Source of the DNA: Thiohalocapsa halophila
Lineage (GTDB): Bacteria > Pseudomonadota > Gammaproteobacteria > Chromatiales > Chromatiaceae
Direction: 5' to 3'
Length of the DNA stretch: 64,000 nt
Assembly (NCBI RefSeq): GCF_016583825.1
Contig: NZ_NRRV01000007.1
Coordinates: 1-64,000 of the forward strand
A model generated the notes under the pieces. The model worked only from the letters and a program-made list of their open reading frames with translations. It was not told the DNA's origin and searched no databases. Both the position numbers and the translations under genes were made by a program. Below are positions 16,288 through 28,516 of the stretch, in pieces (the first letter of the stretch is position 1; every line of letters begins with the position of its first letter).

Positions 16288-17628
16288 TCAGGCGCCGACT
16301 TCGGCACGCACCGCCTCGGCGAGCCGCTCGGCGAGCCGCTGGACCTGATCCGGGTCCATCCCCTCCACCATGACGCGCACGACGGGCTCGGTGCCGGAGG
16401 GCCGCAGCAGTACCCGGCCCTGGCCGGCGAGCTCCGCCTCGGCGCCCTCGATGGCCGCCTGGACCGCCGGTAGGGTCGTCGGGTCCATGCGCCGCTCCAA
16501 GCGCACATTCACCAGCACCTGCGGGTACTGCTCCACTTCGGCCGCTGCGTCTGCCAGCGCGCAGCCCTGCTCGGCCAGCGCTGCAAGCACTTGCAGCGCC
16601 GCGATGATGCCGTCGCCGGTGGTGGTGCGGTCGCGGCAGATGATGTGCCCCGAGGGCTCACCCCCGAGTACGCCGCCAGTGCGTTTCAGGTGCTCCATGA
16701 TGTAGCGATCGCCCACCTTGGTCCGCTCGAAGGCGACCTCAAGGCGGTGCAGCGCTCGCTCCAGGCCGAGGTTGCTCATCAGGGTGCCGACCACGGGACC
16801 CGTCAGGGCGTCGGCGGCCCGACGGGATTTGGCGATCACGTAGATGAGCGCGTCGCCATCCACGACCGTGCCGGCGGCATCCACCATCATCAGCCGGTCG
16901 CCGTCGCCGTCGAAGGCGATGCCGAGATCCGCCTGCTCCGCCAGCACCCGGCGGGCCAGGGCCTCCGGCTTGGTGGAGCCCACATCCCGGTTGATGTTGA
17001 GGCCATCCGGGGCGGCGCCGATGGTGACCACCTGCGCGCCGAGCTCTTCGAACACGAAGGGCGCAATGTTGTAGGTCGCCCCATGGGCGCAGTCGATGAC
17101 GATCTTCAAGCCCTTCAGCGACAGCGACTGTGGAAAGCTGCCCTTGCAGAACTCGATGTAGCGCCCGGCGGCATCGTCCACGCGCTTGACCTTGCCGAGC
17201 TCGGCCGTCGGCACCGTCACCAGCGGCCGATCGATTTCGGACTCGATGGCGAGCTCGATCTCGTCCGCCAGCTTGTCCCCAGCACCTGAGAAGAACTTGA
17301 TGCCGTTGTCGTCGGAGGGATTGTGGGAAGCGGTGATGACGATGCCGGCGACGCCGCGGAAGGTGCGGGTCAGATAGGCGACGCCGGGGGTCGGCATGGG
17401 GCCTAGCAAGCGGATGTCCACACCGGCTGCCACGAGACCCGCCTCCAGCGCGGACTCGAACATGTAGCCGGAGATGCGCGTGTCCTTGCCGATGAGCACG
17501 GTGCCGGCGCCGGTACCGCCGAGCACCCTGCCGGCGGCCCAGCCGAGCTTGACCACGAAGTCCGGGCTGATGGTGGGCTCACCGACGCGCCCCCGAATAC
17601 CGTCGGTGCCGAAGTATTTGCGCTTCAA
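16288..17628 (-). CDS. glmM: Phosphoglucosamine mutase GlmM
   Basis: Converts glucosamine-6-phosphate to glucosamine-1-phosphate on the way to UDP-GlcNAc, feeding peptidoglycan and lipopolysaccharide synthesis. The 446-residue product starts from TTG with [20 protein letters not shown], the standard GlmM opening. The catalytic phosphoserine loop is [19 protein letters not shown], the metal loop [11 protein letters not shown], the sugar loop [12 protein letters not shown], and the phosphate-binding end [15 protein letters not shown]. The TTG start overlaps the folP stop (TTGA) and is preceded by GAGAGGAG. Gene order ftsH-folP-glmM is conserved through gammaproteobacteria. Confidence 0.97.
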   Translation of the reverse strand: MKRKYFGTDGIRGRVGEPTISPDFVVKLGWAAGRVLGGTGAGTVLIGKDTRISGYMFESALEAGLVAAGVDIRLLGPMPTPGVAYLTRTFRGVAGIVITASHNPSDDNGIKFFSGAGDKLADEIELAIESEIDRPLVTVPTAELGKVKRVDDAAGRYIEFCKGSFPQSLSLKGLKIVIDCAHGATYNIAPFVFEELGAQVVTIGAAPDGLNINRDVGSTKPEALARRVLAEQADLGIAFDGDGDRLMMVDAAGTVVDGDALIYVIAKSRRAADALTGPVVGTLMSNLGLERALHRLEVAFERTKVGDRYIMEHLKRTGGVLGGEPSGHIICRDRTTTGDGIIAALQVLAALAEQGCALADAAAEVEQYPQVLVNVRLERRMDPTTLPAVQAAIEGAEAELAGQGRVLLRPSGTEPVVRVMVEGMDPDQVQRLAERLAEAVRAEVGA

Positions 17629-18535
17629 GCGGACTCCTCTCGCGCGGCGGGATCTTGTTCTGCTGCGGCCACCGCCGCGACCACTTTGAGTGCGTCCACG
17701 GTGGCGGCCACGTCATGCACGCGCAGGATGCGCGCACCACTGCGGGCTGCGATCACGGCAGCGGCGAGACCGGCCGGGAGCCGATCCGCCACCGCCCGGC
17801 CGGTGAGCGCCCCGAGCATGGATTTGCGCGAGATGCCCACCAACAGCGGCGGCCCAAGCCGAGTCAGCTCCGCCAGCCGCGCCAAAAGTGCGAGATTATG
17901 CGCCAAGCGCTTGCCGAAGCCAAAACCCGGATCGATGAGCAGACGCTCCCGGGACAGCCCGGCACCGAGGCAGGCGGCGATGCGCTCATTGAGAAAACCC
18001 CGGACCTCGGCGACGACGTCGTCGTAGCTGGGGTCCGCCTGCATGGTCCGCGGCTCCCCCTGCATGTGCATCAGGCAAACCGGCAGCTCCAGCGCGGCAG
18101 CCGCCGCCAGCGCCCCCGGCGCGCGCAGGGCGCGCACATCGTTGATGAGCGCCGCACCAGCTGCCGCCGCCGCCTGCATGACATCCGGCTTGGAGGTATC
18201 CACGGAGATCGGCACCGGCAGACGCTTCGCCAGCGCCTCGATCACCGGCACCACCCGGCGGCGCTCGTCATCGGCGCCAACCGCCCTCGCCCCGGGACGC
18301 GTGGATTCACCGCCGACGTCAATCAGATCGGCGCCCTCGGCGACCATCTGGTCGGCCCGGCGCAGCGCGGCCTCGGGCACAAAAAAATCACCCCCGTCCG
18401 AGAAGGAATCGGGGGTGATGTTGAGCACACCCATGACTTTGGGTGTGCTCAGGTCGAGGCGATAGTCGCCGCAGGCGAGAACAGGTTCTTTGCTGCGATG
18501 GGCCGGCGCCGCAGCGCCGGCCGCTTCCCGGTCGC

Positions 18536-18539
<4 letters not shown>
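17625..18539 (-). CDS. folP: Dihydropteroate synthase FolP
   Basis: Condenses p-aminobenzoate with dihydropterin pyrophosphate in folate synthesis; the sulfonamide target. Motifs: [18 protein letters not shown] (pterin/phosphate loop), [46 protein letters not shown], and a final RVHDVA. All catalytic loops are intact. The most likely start is a TTG overlapping the ftsH stop (TTGA), giving about 304 residues with a 25-residue amino extension; no ATG or GTG falls between the ftsH end and the first core strand. The open frame runs further upstream, but only inside ftsH. The stop in turn overlaps the glmM TTG. Confidence 0.94.
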
Positions 18540-20467
<1,928 letters not shown>

Positions 20468-20569
20468 GGCGCGTGCCTCTTCGGTTGCCGGCGCGCGGGA
20501 CCTGGACGCAAGGCCTAAGCACCGCCGACGGCATGGTTGCTGGGGGCTGTAGTGGTTTGGTGGTGAACC

Positions 20570-21205
20570 CTAACCGACCCGAAACCCTTTTGCCACAAAA
20601 TAGGTCTCGCGGCTCTGGCTGCGGGACGCCTCGGGCTTGCGGCAGACGACCTTGTCGAAATGCCCGCGGAGATCCCGCAGGGCCTCGTCGAAGCCGGCAC
20701 CCTGGAAAGCTTTGACGACAAGGTTGCCGCCGGGTTTCAGTACCCGCTCGGCAAAATCCATCGCCAGCTCCACCAGAAGCATGGATTTGGGCTGATCCAC
20801 CACCTTCATGCCGGACACGTTTGGGGCCATGTCGGAAAGCACAAGGTCCGCCCCGCGCGCCGACTCACCGGCGTCGAGCCACGCCAGCGCCTGCGCCAGG
20901 ACGGCTTCGTCGTGGAAGTCGCCGATGATGTTGTCGACACCCTCGATGGGCGGCATCTCCAACAGGTCAAGCGCCAGCACCCGACCGCGGCGGCCCACCG
21001 CCTGCGCCGCCACCTGCGCCCAGCCGCCGGGGGCGGCGCCCAGATCCACGACACACAGCCCAGGGCGCAGCAGCCGGTCCTTGCGGTCGATCTCCAATAG
21101 CTTATAAGCCGCGCGGGAGCGGTAGCCCTCGGCCTTGGAGCGGCGCACATAGGGGTCGCTGGCCTGGCGCTGGAGCCAGCGTTGACTGCTCTTGGAGCGT
21201 TTCAT
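20570..21205 (-). CDS. rlmE: 23S rRNA (uridine-2'-O-)methyltransferase RlmE (FtsJ/RrmJ)
   Basis: Methylates the 2'-OH of U2552 in the 23S A-loop during late 50S assembly. From the chosen ATG the product is 211 residues: MKRSKSSQRWLQRQASDPYV, a classical RlmE start. SAM-binding motif I is VVDLGAAPGGWAQVA, followed by VLALDLLEMPPIEGV. The catalytic K-D-K-E set is represented by the Lys in AAYKLLEID, Asp in VLSDMAPNVSG, Lys in NLVVKAFQGAGF and Glu in SRSQSRETYFVAKGF. The frame is open upstream to 21328 but reads as arginine-rich noise. It sits directly upstream of ftsH, as in E. coli. Confidence 0.96.
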   Translation of the reverse strand: MKRSKSSQRWLQRQASDPYVRRSKAEGYRSRAAYKLLEIDRKDRLLRPGLCVVDLGAAPGGWAQVAAQAVGRRGRVLALDLLEMPPIEGVDNIIGDFHDEAVLAQALAWLDAGESARGADLVLSDMAPNVSGMKVVDQPKSMLLVELAMDFAERVLKPGGNLVVKAFQGAGFDEALRDLRGHFDKVVCRKPEASRSQSRETYFVAKGFRVG

Positions 21206-21305
21206 GCGTTGAGGGCTGCTGCGGACGCGACGCGCTCGTTCGCGCAGTGGGCGGTGCCCCGCTAGGGTGCGCGTCCGCCGCAGCCGACGCAAGCGCTTGG
21301 CGGGA

Positions 21306-22079
21306 TCAGACGCGGTCCACCCAATCAAACTCGAATACCTCCAACAACCCTCCGGCGACGGCCCCGGCGAACATAGCGGCGAGCAGGGCCGCCGGCAGCG
21401 ACTCGGTGACCCGCAGCAGCACCTCGGTCAGCGCACCCGGGTCGCCCACCGCGAAGATACCCGCGAAGGCGGCAAGGCCGTTGGCGGCAACCACCGCGAT
21501 CACGCCGATCACCAAGCCTTCGCTGACGTCGCAGAAGCGCCCGCGGCCACCGACCCGCACCGGCCTTGCTACCAGTACGCTCACATAAAGCACGCCGGTG
21601 ACCGAGACCAGGAAGGCCAGAACCGCGGGCGGCGGGAGCCGTATCCCGAGAAAGTGCTCCGCTGCCAGCAGCAGCCCCGCCGAGAAGGCGCCGGTGACGA
21701 GCCCGGCCAGGACCTTGACACCCACATCCGCGGTGCAGCGGTGGGGAAACCGCACCAGGAAGCCCACGGCGATGCTGAGCAGGACCGCGGCGAGACTCAG
21801 GATCCACGGGGCGACATCCGGGCCGGTGATGGCCATGGCCACCACCGCGCAGCCGGTGCCGATGAGACTGGCCATGAGCGCGAGCTGACGCGCGCCATAG
21901 AAGGCGGCGCCGATGGCGCCGGCGGCCGCCGCCGCGGCCATGCCGGCGAAGGCGCCGAGCGTGGGCGCAAGCAGCTCGCTCAACACCAGATACAACGGCG
22001 TGTAGATCATGCCGATGAGGCTCCAGACCGCAGCGCGGATCAGCACGGGAGACCAATGAAGCGGAATGGCTTGGCCCAT
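21306..22079 (-). CDS. Multi-spanning membrane protein of unknown function
   Basis: Not recognised. The 257-residue product is strongly hydrophobic with about seven predicted membrane helices. These include VLIRAAVWSLIGMIYTPLYL at the start, an alanine/glycine-rich segment (FAGMAAAAAAGAIGAAFYGA), and helices around LALMASLIGTGCAVVAMAIT and LVIGVIAVVAANGLAAFAGI. It ends with a short acidic tail, LLEVFEFDWVDRV. No transporter signature, conserved charged pair or enzyme motif stands out. It lies 100 bases upstream of rlmE on the same strand and has promoter-like hexamers about 110 bases before its ATG. Consistent GC-rich codon use and absence of competing frames make it a real gene. Confidence 0.82.
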   Translation of the reverse strand: MGQAIPLHWSPVLIRAAVWSLIGMIYTPLYLVLSELLAPTLGAFAGMAAAAAAGAIGAAFYGARQLALMASLIGTGCAVVAMAITGPDVAPWILSLAAVLLSIAVGFLVRFPHRCTADVGVKVLAGLVTGAFSAGLLLAAEHFLGIRLPPPAVLAFLVSVTGVLYVSVLVARPVRVGGRGRFCDVSEGLVIGVIAVVAANGLAAFAGIFAVGDPGALTEVLLRVTESLPAALLAAMFAGAVAGGLLEVFEFDWVDRV

Positions 22080-22188
22080 AAAATTCGAAGCTCCGGAATG
22101 GGACCCGGCATCGGCGGGCCGGCTGGCGCCGGACCGACGGTCACTGAGAGAGTCCCGCCTGCACTGCCGGCGGGCCGATTAGCATTTG

Positions 22189-22217
22189 ATAATAAGGCCA
22201 CACTGGCCCGAGCTAAA
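22189..22217 (-). promoter_or_regulatory. Possible promoter of the membrane-protein gene
   Basis: Minus-strand TTTAGC (22217-22212), 17 bases, TATTAT (22194-22189), in a locally AT-richer patch about 110 bases upstream of the membrane-protein ATG. The -10 matches consensus at five of six positions and the -35 at three of six. Confidence 0.3.
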
Positions 22218-22528
22218 GCGCATGTCACGAAAATGCTGCGCCGCATCAAGCGCAGCTGCAAGCGCAGCATGCCGGCAGCGTGACCTGCGTCTCGCGGTGG
22301 GCGCAGAGGGCGTTGGCGCGGACAGTCCTGACCGGGGACAGCGGCTGCGAGGGTCAGTGCAAGGGTGCGCCAGGCGGGCGGCAGCCCACGGCGGAGGGTG
22401 GCCCCGAGAGGATCGGGAAGGGGTCGGTGGAGGCAGCAACGACGACGGGCGGGAGGCCTTCGTTGCGGGCGGCGTGTCAATCAGGGAGCGATGGAGCGCT
22501 TCTTTTTGTCTCGGCATCTTGGCGCCAG

Positions 22529-22565
22529 GGTGCGCCGGCCGCCAGCAGGCCGGCACCGGCGCACC
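22529..22565 (-). terminator. Hairpin downstream of the HiPIP gene, terminator-like
   Basis: Perfect 10-bp inverted repeat GGTGCGCCGG/CCGGCGCACC around a 17-base GC-rich centre, about 40 bases past the HiPIP stop. On the minus strand no T-run follows immediately, so it may be a 3'-stabilising hairpin rather than an intrinsic terminator. Confidence 0.4.
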
Positions 22566-22606
22566 GCGCAGGCCGCATCAGTACGACACGGCCCAACCGG
22601 CGCGGA

Positions 22607-22963
22607 TCAGCCCTGCTTCAGGGTCCAGGACGTGCACCAGCCTTCGGACTTCACCTTCTTGCCCGGGAACAGCGTGCAGGCCAGCCAGCCTTCCTCGGCA
22701 TAATCCTGGGCGAAGTTGCAGTTGCTGCAGAACTGCTCCTCAGGCGGCAGACCCGGGCGGGCGGCCGCGGCGCGGTCGGCGGCGGTAGCATCGGGGTTGT
22801 ACTTCAGCGCCTGGGCCGTCGGGTCGTCCATGGTCACGGCAGGTAGATCCTGCGCATAGGCGGCGGCGGTAGCAACCAGATTCATGACCGGAACGGCAGC
22901 CAAGCCGCCGAGCATGGTCTTCACAGCGTCACGACGGCTCTTGTTCATTGGCTTATCGGACAT
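22607..22963 (-). CDS. hip: High-potential iron-sulfur protein (HiPIP), Tat-exported
   Basis: Small periplasmic [4Fe-4S] electron carrier, shuttling electrons from the cytochrome bc1 complex to a photosynthetic reaction centre or terminal oxidase. The 118-residue precursor starts [20 protein letters not shown]: twin arginine followed by a hydrophobic stretch ending at AAAYAQ, a Tat signal, as expected for a protein exported with its cluster inserted. Cluster ligands are Cys79 and Cys82 (FCSNCNF), Cys96 (LACTLFPGK) and Cys110 (GWCTSWTLK), the exact HiPIP spacing. AGAAGGAG precedes the ATG. HiPIPs are concentrated in Chromatiales and other purple or sulfur-oxidising, often halophilic, proteobacteria. 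Confidence 0.96.
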   Translation of the reverse strand: MSDKPMNKSRRDAVKTMLGGLAAVPVMNLVATAAAYAQDLPAVTMDDPTAQALKYNPDATAADRAAAARPGLPPEEQFCSNCNFAQDYAEEGWLACTLFPGKKVKSEGWCTSWTLKQG

Positions 22964-23237
22964 TCTGACGTCTCCTTCTGACGTGGATGGAAACAGCGGT
23001 CGACCGGTGGTGGCCAAAAACCGGGCTTTGGCCAGCGCGTGGTGACCCGTGGGGCGCTCCCCCAAACCGCCGCGCATTGTGCAACAACTGTCGGAAAAAG
23101 GCGAATCCATGCACGCATGCCGACGACGGTCCCCCCGTACGACAGCAGGAAGACGCGCGGGTTGCAGCCTGCGAGGGCCGGCACCTGCGGCGGCTCGTGC
23201 CGGCGGCGAGGGCGAGCGCACAGGCTGTTTGCCGAGC

Positions 23238-23744
23238 TCAGAGGTAGGTGCCCGCGCCGAGGTAGCGTTTGCGCCAGTAGTCCTTCGACAGGCTCGCCAG
23301 CCGCACCCGCCGCTTGGACGTGGACGCATGCACGAAGCGCTCGCCATCGACCATCACACCGACGTGATACTGCGACGGTCCGGTCTTGAAGAACACGAGA
23401 TCACCCGGGGCCGGGCTGCGGCGAACAGGCCGTGCCCCGGCGCGCTGGGCCGTCGACACCCGCGGGATGCGCACGCCGGCGGCGGCATGGGCGAACTGGG
23501 TCAGACCGCTGCAATCCAGGCCTTCGCTCGGGTCCGAGCCGCCGTAGACATAGGGCGTTCCGACTTGTGATAGCGCCGCCATCACGACGCTGGCGCGCTG
23601 CTCGTCCAGGCCGGCGAGATCGAACAATTCACCGTCGGCGCTTGCTGTCCGCGACGGCGTGCCGCCGCAGGCGGTCAGTAGGGTCAGAATCGCCAGGACG
23701 AGCGCGCCCCGCGCGGCAGGTGCCGAGCAGTTGGACCACAACAT
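23238..23744 (-). CDS. NlpC/P60 (C40) peptidase lipoprotein
   Basis: Predicted murein endopeptidase anchored as a lipoprotein in the envelope. The 168-residue precursor has a signal with lipobox LTAC (Cys26). The NlpC/P60 domain starts near residue 50. The catalytic cysteine is Cys78 in LDCSGLTQF, with His127 in [10 protein letters not shown] and His139 in FVHASTSK completing the triad, and GTPYVYGG before the Cys is standard. It resembles the Spr/MepS/NlpC group, single-domain enzymes cutting the D-Glu-mDAP link or cross-links. GGGGAAG precedes the ATG. The AT-rich leader (AAGCTTATAAGATATTG on the minus strand) is a likely promoter area. It lies upstream of the HiPIP gene on the same strand with a 274-bp gap. 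Confidence 0.92.
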   Translation of the reverse strand: MLWSNCSAPAARGALVLAILTLLTACGGTPSRTASADGELFDLAGLDEQRASVVMAALSQVGTPYVYGGSDPSEGLDCSGLTQFAHAAAGVRIPRVSTAQRAGARPVRRSPAPGDLVFFKTGPSQYHVGVMVDGERFVHASTSKRRVRLASLSKDYWRKRYLGAGTYL

Positions 23745-23949
23745 TGAAGTGACTTCCCCACAATATCTTATAAGCTTCTGTAGCCAAAACTATTAGTCCT
23801 AAAGGCCGCTGATGTCAAGCTCGATGCGTGGGGAATTCGGGCGGGCCTGAACGCGCCGGCGCTCACGCCTTGGGCGGGCAGGAGTCGGAGCCGTCGGTGA
23901 CGGCCCCTCGGGAAGGCAATAGGCGCGGCACCGGGCGGTGCCACGGGAA

Positions 23950-24372
23950 TCAGTCCTCGGTCCAGCTGAAGCGCAGGATGAGGTCGTCCCAGCTGCCCGG
24001 GAAATCACCGCCGTCCTCACAGTTGATGACGACGCGGCGCTCGCCCTCTTCGCTCTCGGCGCAGACGTTGAGGTCGCTCACCACCCAGTGGTCGGTCTGC
24101 AGCGCCATGCAGGCGACGTTGAGCGGCGTGTGCTCGAACGTACGCGAGCCCGCACCGATGGTGCGGTGCTCGCCGCGGCCTTCCCACTCGAAGTGCATGT
24201 GGCCGGCGGCGTCCCAGATCCGGCATTGCTGGAGCTTCTTCGCATTCACCGCCGCGTGCACGGTGACCGGCCGGTCGACGGGCACCGCCACCTGCACCAT
24301 GCGCGTGCCTGGGCGCATGTCCGTTTGTGCGTGAAGGGCTTCGTCCACTTCGATGATGCGTACGTCGTTCAT
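23950..24372 (-). CDS. Hypothetical protein, 140 residues
   Basis: Not recognised. The product is a soluble, mixed-charge protein (MNDVRIIEVDEALHAQTDMR...) without signal peptide or membrane helix. It is rich in short beta-strand-like stretches (RMVQVAVPVDRPVTVHAAVN, then HWVVSDLNVCAESEEGERRV) and contains four cysteines (in LQQCRIWD, NVACMALQ, LNVCAES, INCEDGG), which could bind metal, though no CxxC pair is present. GAGGAC lies 8 bases before the ATG. It is divergent from the 129-residue unknown gene at 24516, with a 143-bp shared upstream region. Codon use matches the genome average. Function cannot be inferred. Confidence 0.75.
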   Translation of the reverse strand: MNDVRIIEVDEALHAQTDMRPGTRMVQVAVPVDRPVTVHAAVNAKKLQQCRIWDAAGHMHFEWEGRGEHRTIGAGSRTFEHTPLNVACMALQTDHWVVSDLNVCAESEEGERRVVINCEDGGDFPGSWDDLILRFSWTED

Positions 24373-24515
24373 GCTGTTGTCCTCGGGATGGGTTACAACG
24401 ATGGCTTGGTGGCGCGCTGGATGGCGGCGCACGGCGCCCATCCCAAGCGTTGCAGCGGTTGCGCCCGGCCCGGACCTCGCCTAAGTTCTGCACGATTGCT
24501 CAACGGAGTCGCCCC

Positions 24516-24905
24516 ATGCCCGTGCCGTTGAAGCCCCGCCGCCTGGATCTCGGCGGATCGAGCTTCCTGGAGCTCACCCAGGACCCGGACCGCCCGCGCC
24601 GCTATCTGGTGCGCTACTGCGGCTTCGATCGCGACCGCCGCGCCCTCGCTGCCACCGAGCGCGTGCGCGTGCGACTGCTGCTGGCGAGCCAGCGCGGCCA
24701 GGGCGCACATCCTTACCCGCTGCCCGCCCGCGTCATCATCGGCAGCATCGACAGCCGCGGCTGGCACTGCGGGCGCTCGCCCTACGCCGAGCCCTTGGCG
24801 GCACTGCCGGCGGTGCGCGAGCACATCGACCAACTACTCGGCGATCTGGCCCTGCGGGTGGCGCTGGCCGCCGCCAACGCGCGCGATCCGCTGGCACACG
24901 ACTGA
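24516..24905 (+). CDS. Hypothetical protein, 129 residues
   Basis: Not recognised. A basic soluble protein beginning MPVPLKPRRLDLGGSSFLEL. The ATG is preceded by ACGGAG at 7 bases, which decides it over an in-frame GTG-type extension to 24450. The first half is arginine-rich with alternating hydrophobic residues (RYLVRYCGFDRDRRALAATE); the second half has a likely helix (VREHIDQLLGDLALRVALAA). No catalytic motif is visible. It is divergent from the 140-residue unknown gene and stands alone on its strand, followed by a 434-bp gene-free stretch. That it is protein-coding rests on the ribosome-binding site and balanced composition. Confidence 0.55.
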   Translation: MPVPLKPRRLDLGGSSFLELTQDPDRPRRYLVRYCGFDRDRRALAATERVRVRLLLASQRGQGAHPYPLPARVIIGSIDSRGWHCGRSPYAEPLAALPAVREHIDQLLGDLALRVALAAANARDPLAHD

Positions 24906-25339
24906 GACGCCCCTGAGACGCCCCTCCCGCTGGAGGGCTTCTGCCTTAGGGATCGCCATCGCCGGCGCCAGCCACCGCGTATCCGAGCAGCGCAGACCGG
25001 TGCCGACGCAACCGCGCCTGCCTATGCCGGCTAACCCCGCGACCAGGCGGGCCATGCGATCCGCTTTCCGGCGCATCACAGCCATGGGCCACCCCATCGA
25101 CTGCACCCAGGCGCCACCGGAGTCGGCATAATAGCGGGCGGCCGTCGGCGACCAACCGGCCCGGGCGAGCGGACCGCGCCGCGGCTGTGTCGACGCCGAG
25201 CCGGAGCCGCTCACCGCCACAGCGTGCCTGTGGGCGCTGCCTACATCCCCAGAGAACATCCCCAACAAGGGCATCCCCAAAGCGCGTCCCAACAAGGGCC
25301 GCCTCCAAGTGCGCCCCCTGAGCCGAAGCAGAGACCGCC
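24906..25339. other. 434-bp intergenic region upstream of the antiporter gene
   Basis: No supported gene. The last 80 bases contain a loose C-rich repeat: CCCAACAAGGGC occurs at 25261-25272 and 25288-25299, interspersed with CATCCCCAA words. No terminator or clear promoter was identified. Confidence 0.6.
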
Positions 25340-26664
<1,325 letters not shown>

Positions 26665-26668
<4 letters not shown>

Positions 26669-28491
26669 GGGCCATCATCGACACCTGGTACGACGTCTAC
26701 GCCCACGGCCTCTTCGGCACCGCCGTTCGCTCCGGGCTGGTCTACGACCTGATCTTCAAGGCCGCCAGCGCGGTCGTGCTGGCACCGCTCGGCGCCTGGG
26801 TGCTCGGGCGCCTCATCGCCACCAGCGGTGCCGTCAGCATCACCAACGAGGCGATCCTGGACTTCCTGTTGTCGCCGCCCGGTGTCGCCTTCGTGCTGCT
26901 CGCCGCGGCCCTGACCCTCACCGCCTTCTACGCCGGGCAGGCGGGGCTGATGCACATCGCGGCCGGCGCCAGCCGCGGACAGCCGCCCGGCTGGCCGGAT
27001 GCGCTGGCCACCGCCCTCGGCGCCCTGCCCCGGCTACTGCACCTGGCGCTGTGGCAGGCGGGTATCCTGCTGGCATGGCTGCTGCCGCTGGCGGCCGCCG
27101 CCGCCGTCACCTATCAGGCGCTGCTCGGCGCCCACGACATCAACTGGTATCTGGCCGAGCGCCCGCCGGCGCTCATGGCGGCACTGGCCATCGGCGGCGT
27201 CCTGGCGATCACCGGCGCCGTTGTCGTCGTCCGGCTCATGGTCGCCTGGGGCGTCGCGATCCCCCTGTGTCTCTACGAGCGCATTTGCGCTCGCGCAGCG
27301 CTGGCGCGCAGCGCCGAGCTGCTGCGCGGACAACGCTGGCGCGCCTTTCGGCTGGTGGTGCTGAATCTGCTGGTCGCGGTGGCAGCGTCGGCGCTGACAC
27401 TCTGGGCCGCGGATGCAGTGCTGGGCACGCTGCTGCGGCTCATCGACGGCGTGCAAGCCCTGGTCGTCGCCACGGCCCTGGCCCTGGTGGTGCTGACCGC
27501 ACTGGCGACGGTGCTGTCCTTCGCCGTGCTCGCGGTGCTGGCGGCATCCGTCATGCACCTCTACCTCACGGTCATGCAGGTCGACGGCTTGCCGAGACAG
27601 CGTTGGAACAACGCCGCGCGCACCACCAGGACCCCGCGCTGGGCCATCGCCGCGGTCCTGGTGGCGCTGGTTCTCGCCGCCGGCGGGCTCACGGCCTACA
27701 CCCTGTCGGACTTGCGGCTGGGGCGGGAGACGCTCGTGACGGCCCACCGCGGCAGCTCGGCAACGGCGCCGGAGAACACGCTGGCGGCACTGTATCAGGC
27801 GATCTCCGACGGCGCCGACTTCGCCGAGGTCGATGTGCAGCAAACCGCCGACGGGGGCCTGGTGCTGCTGCACGACCAAGACCTGATGCGCGTTGCCGGC
27901 TCGCCGCTGAAGGTGTGGCAGGCGAATCTCGCGGACCTGCGCCGGGTGGACGTCGGCCGCCATGCCGGGTCCGATTATGCCGGTGAGCGCATCACCACGC
28001 TGTCGGAAGCGCTGAAAGCCGCGGGCCGGCGCCTGGCGCTGAACATCGAGCTCAAGTACCACGGCCACGAGCAGGACCTCGCCGCGAGCGTGGTCGCGGA
28101 AGTCCGTGCCGCCGGCTGCGAGGGCCGCTGCATCATCACCTCCCTCAAGCAGGACGGCCTGGCAAAGGTGCGCGAGCTGGCGCCGGACATCCGCGTCGGC
28201 CTGATCGTCGCCGCCGCCCTCGGCGATGCCCGCCGCCTGGACGTGGACTTGCTCAGCATGAGCCAGGCGCACGTGACCCCGCGGGTGGTGCGCGCCAACC
28301 GACGTGCCGGGCTGGGGACCCATGTCTGGACCGTCAATCGTGAGGCGGATATGGCGCGGATGCTGGATTATGGCGTCGACAACATCATCACGGACCGGCC
28401 CAAGGTCCTGCGCGAGCTCGTCGATGCACGTACCGAGCTGAGCGATCCGCAATTGCTGCTGCTGGCCCTGGGCCGCAAGCTGCGCGAATGA
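26665..28491 (+). CDS. Membrane-domain glycerophosphodiester phosphodiesterase
   Basis: Predicted to hydrolyse glycerophosphodiesters to glycerol-3-phosphate and alcohol, with the enzyme anchored in the inner membrane. The 608-residue product has an amino-terminal half of about seven hydrophobic helices (residues 20-350, the GPDPase membrane-domain arrangement), followed by a periplasmic GDPD barrel. Barrel motifs: VTAHRGSSATAPENTLAAL (catalytic HR and EN), DFAEVDVQQTADGGLVLLHD (metal EVD and HD), LNIELKYHG, and VWTVNREADMARMLDYGVDN. The first His of the HRGS motif is near residue 359. It overlaps the antiporter gene by 4 bases and is followed after 25 bases by srkA. Confidence 0.92.
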
Positions 28492-28516
28492 CACTGCGCC
28501 CACAAGCATTCTCGCC

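Larger units (their letters stand above)
22080..22606. other. 527-bp intergenic region between the HiPIP gene and the membrane-protein gene
   Basis: No supported gene. Open frames exist on both strands but translate to low-complexity Arg/Ala/Gly sequence without family resemblance. It contains a hairpin beyond the HiPIP stop and a possible promoter, listed separately. A stretch with repeated AAGCGCAGC words occurs at about 22248-22268. Confidence 0.6.

Noticed and set aside
22186-22788. 200-codon forward frame in the spacer beside HiPIP
   Set aside because: Runs antisense into the HiPIP gene, Arg/Ala-rich, no family resemblance and no ribosome-binding site.
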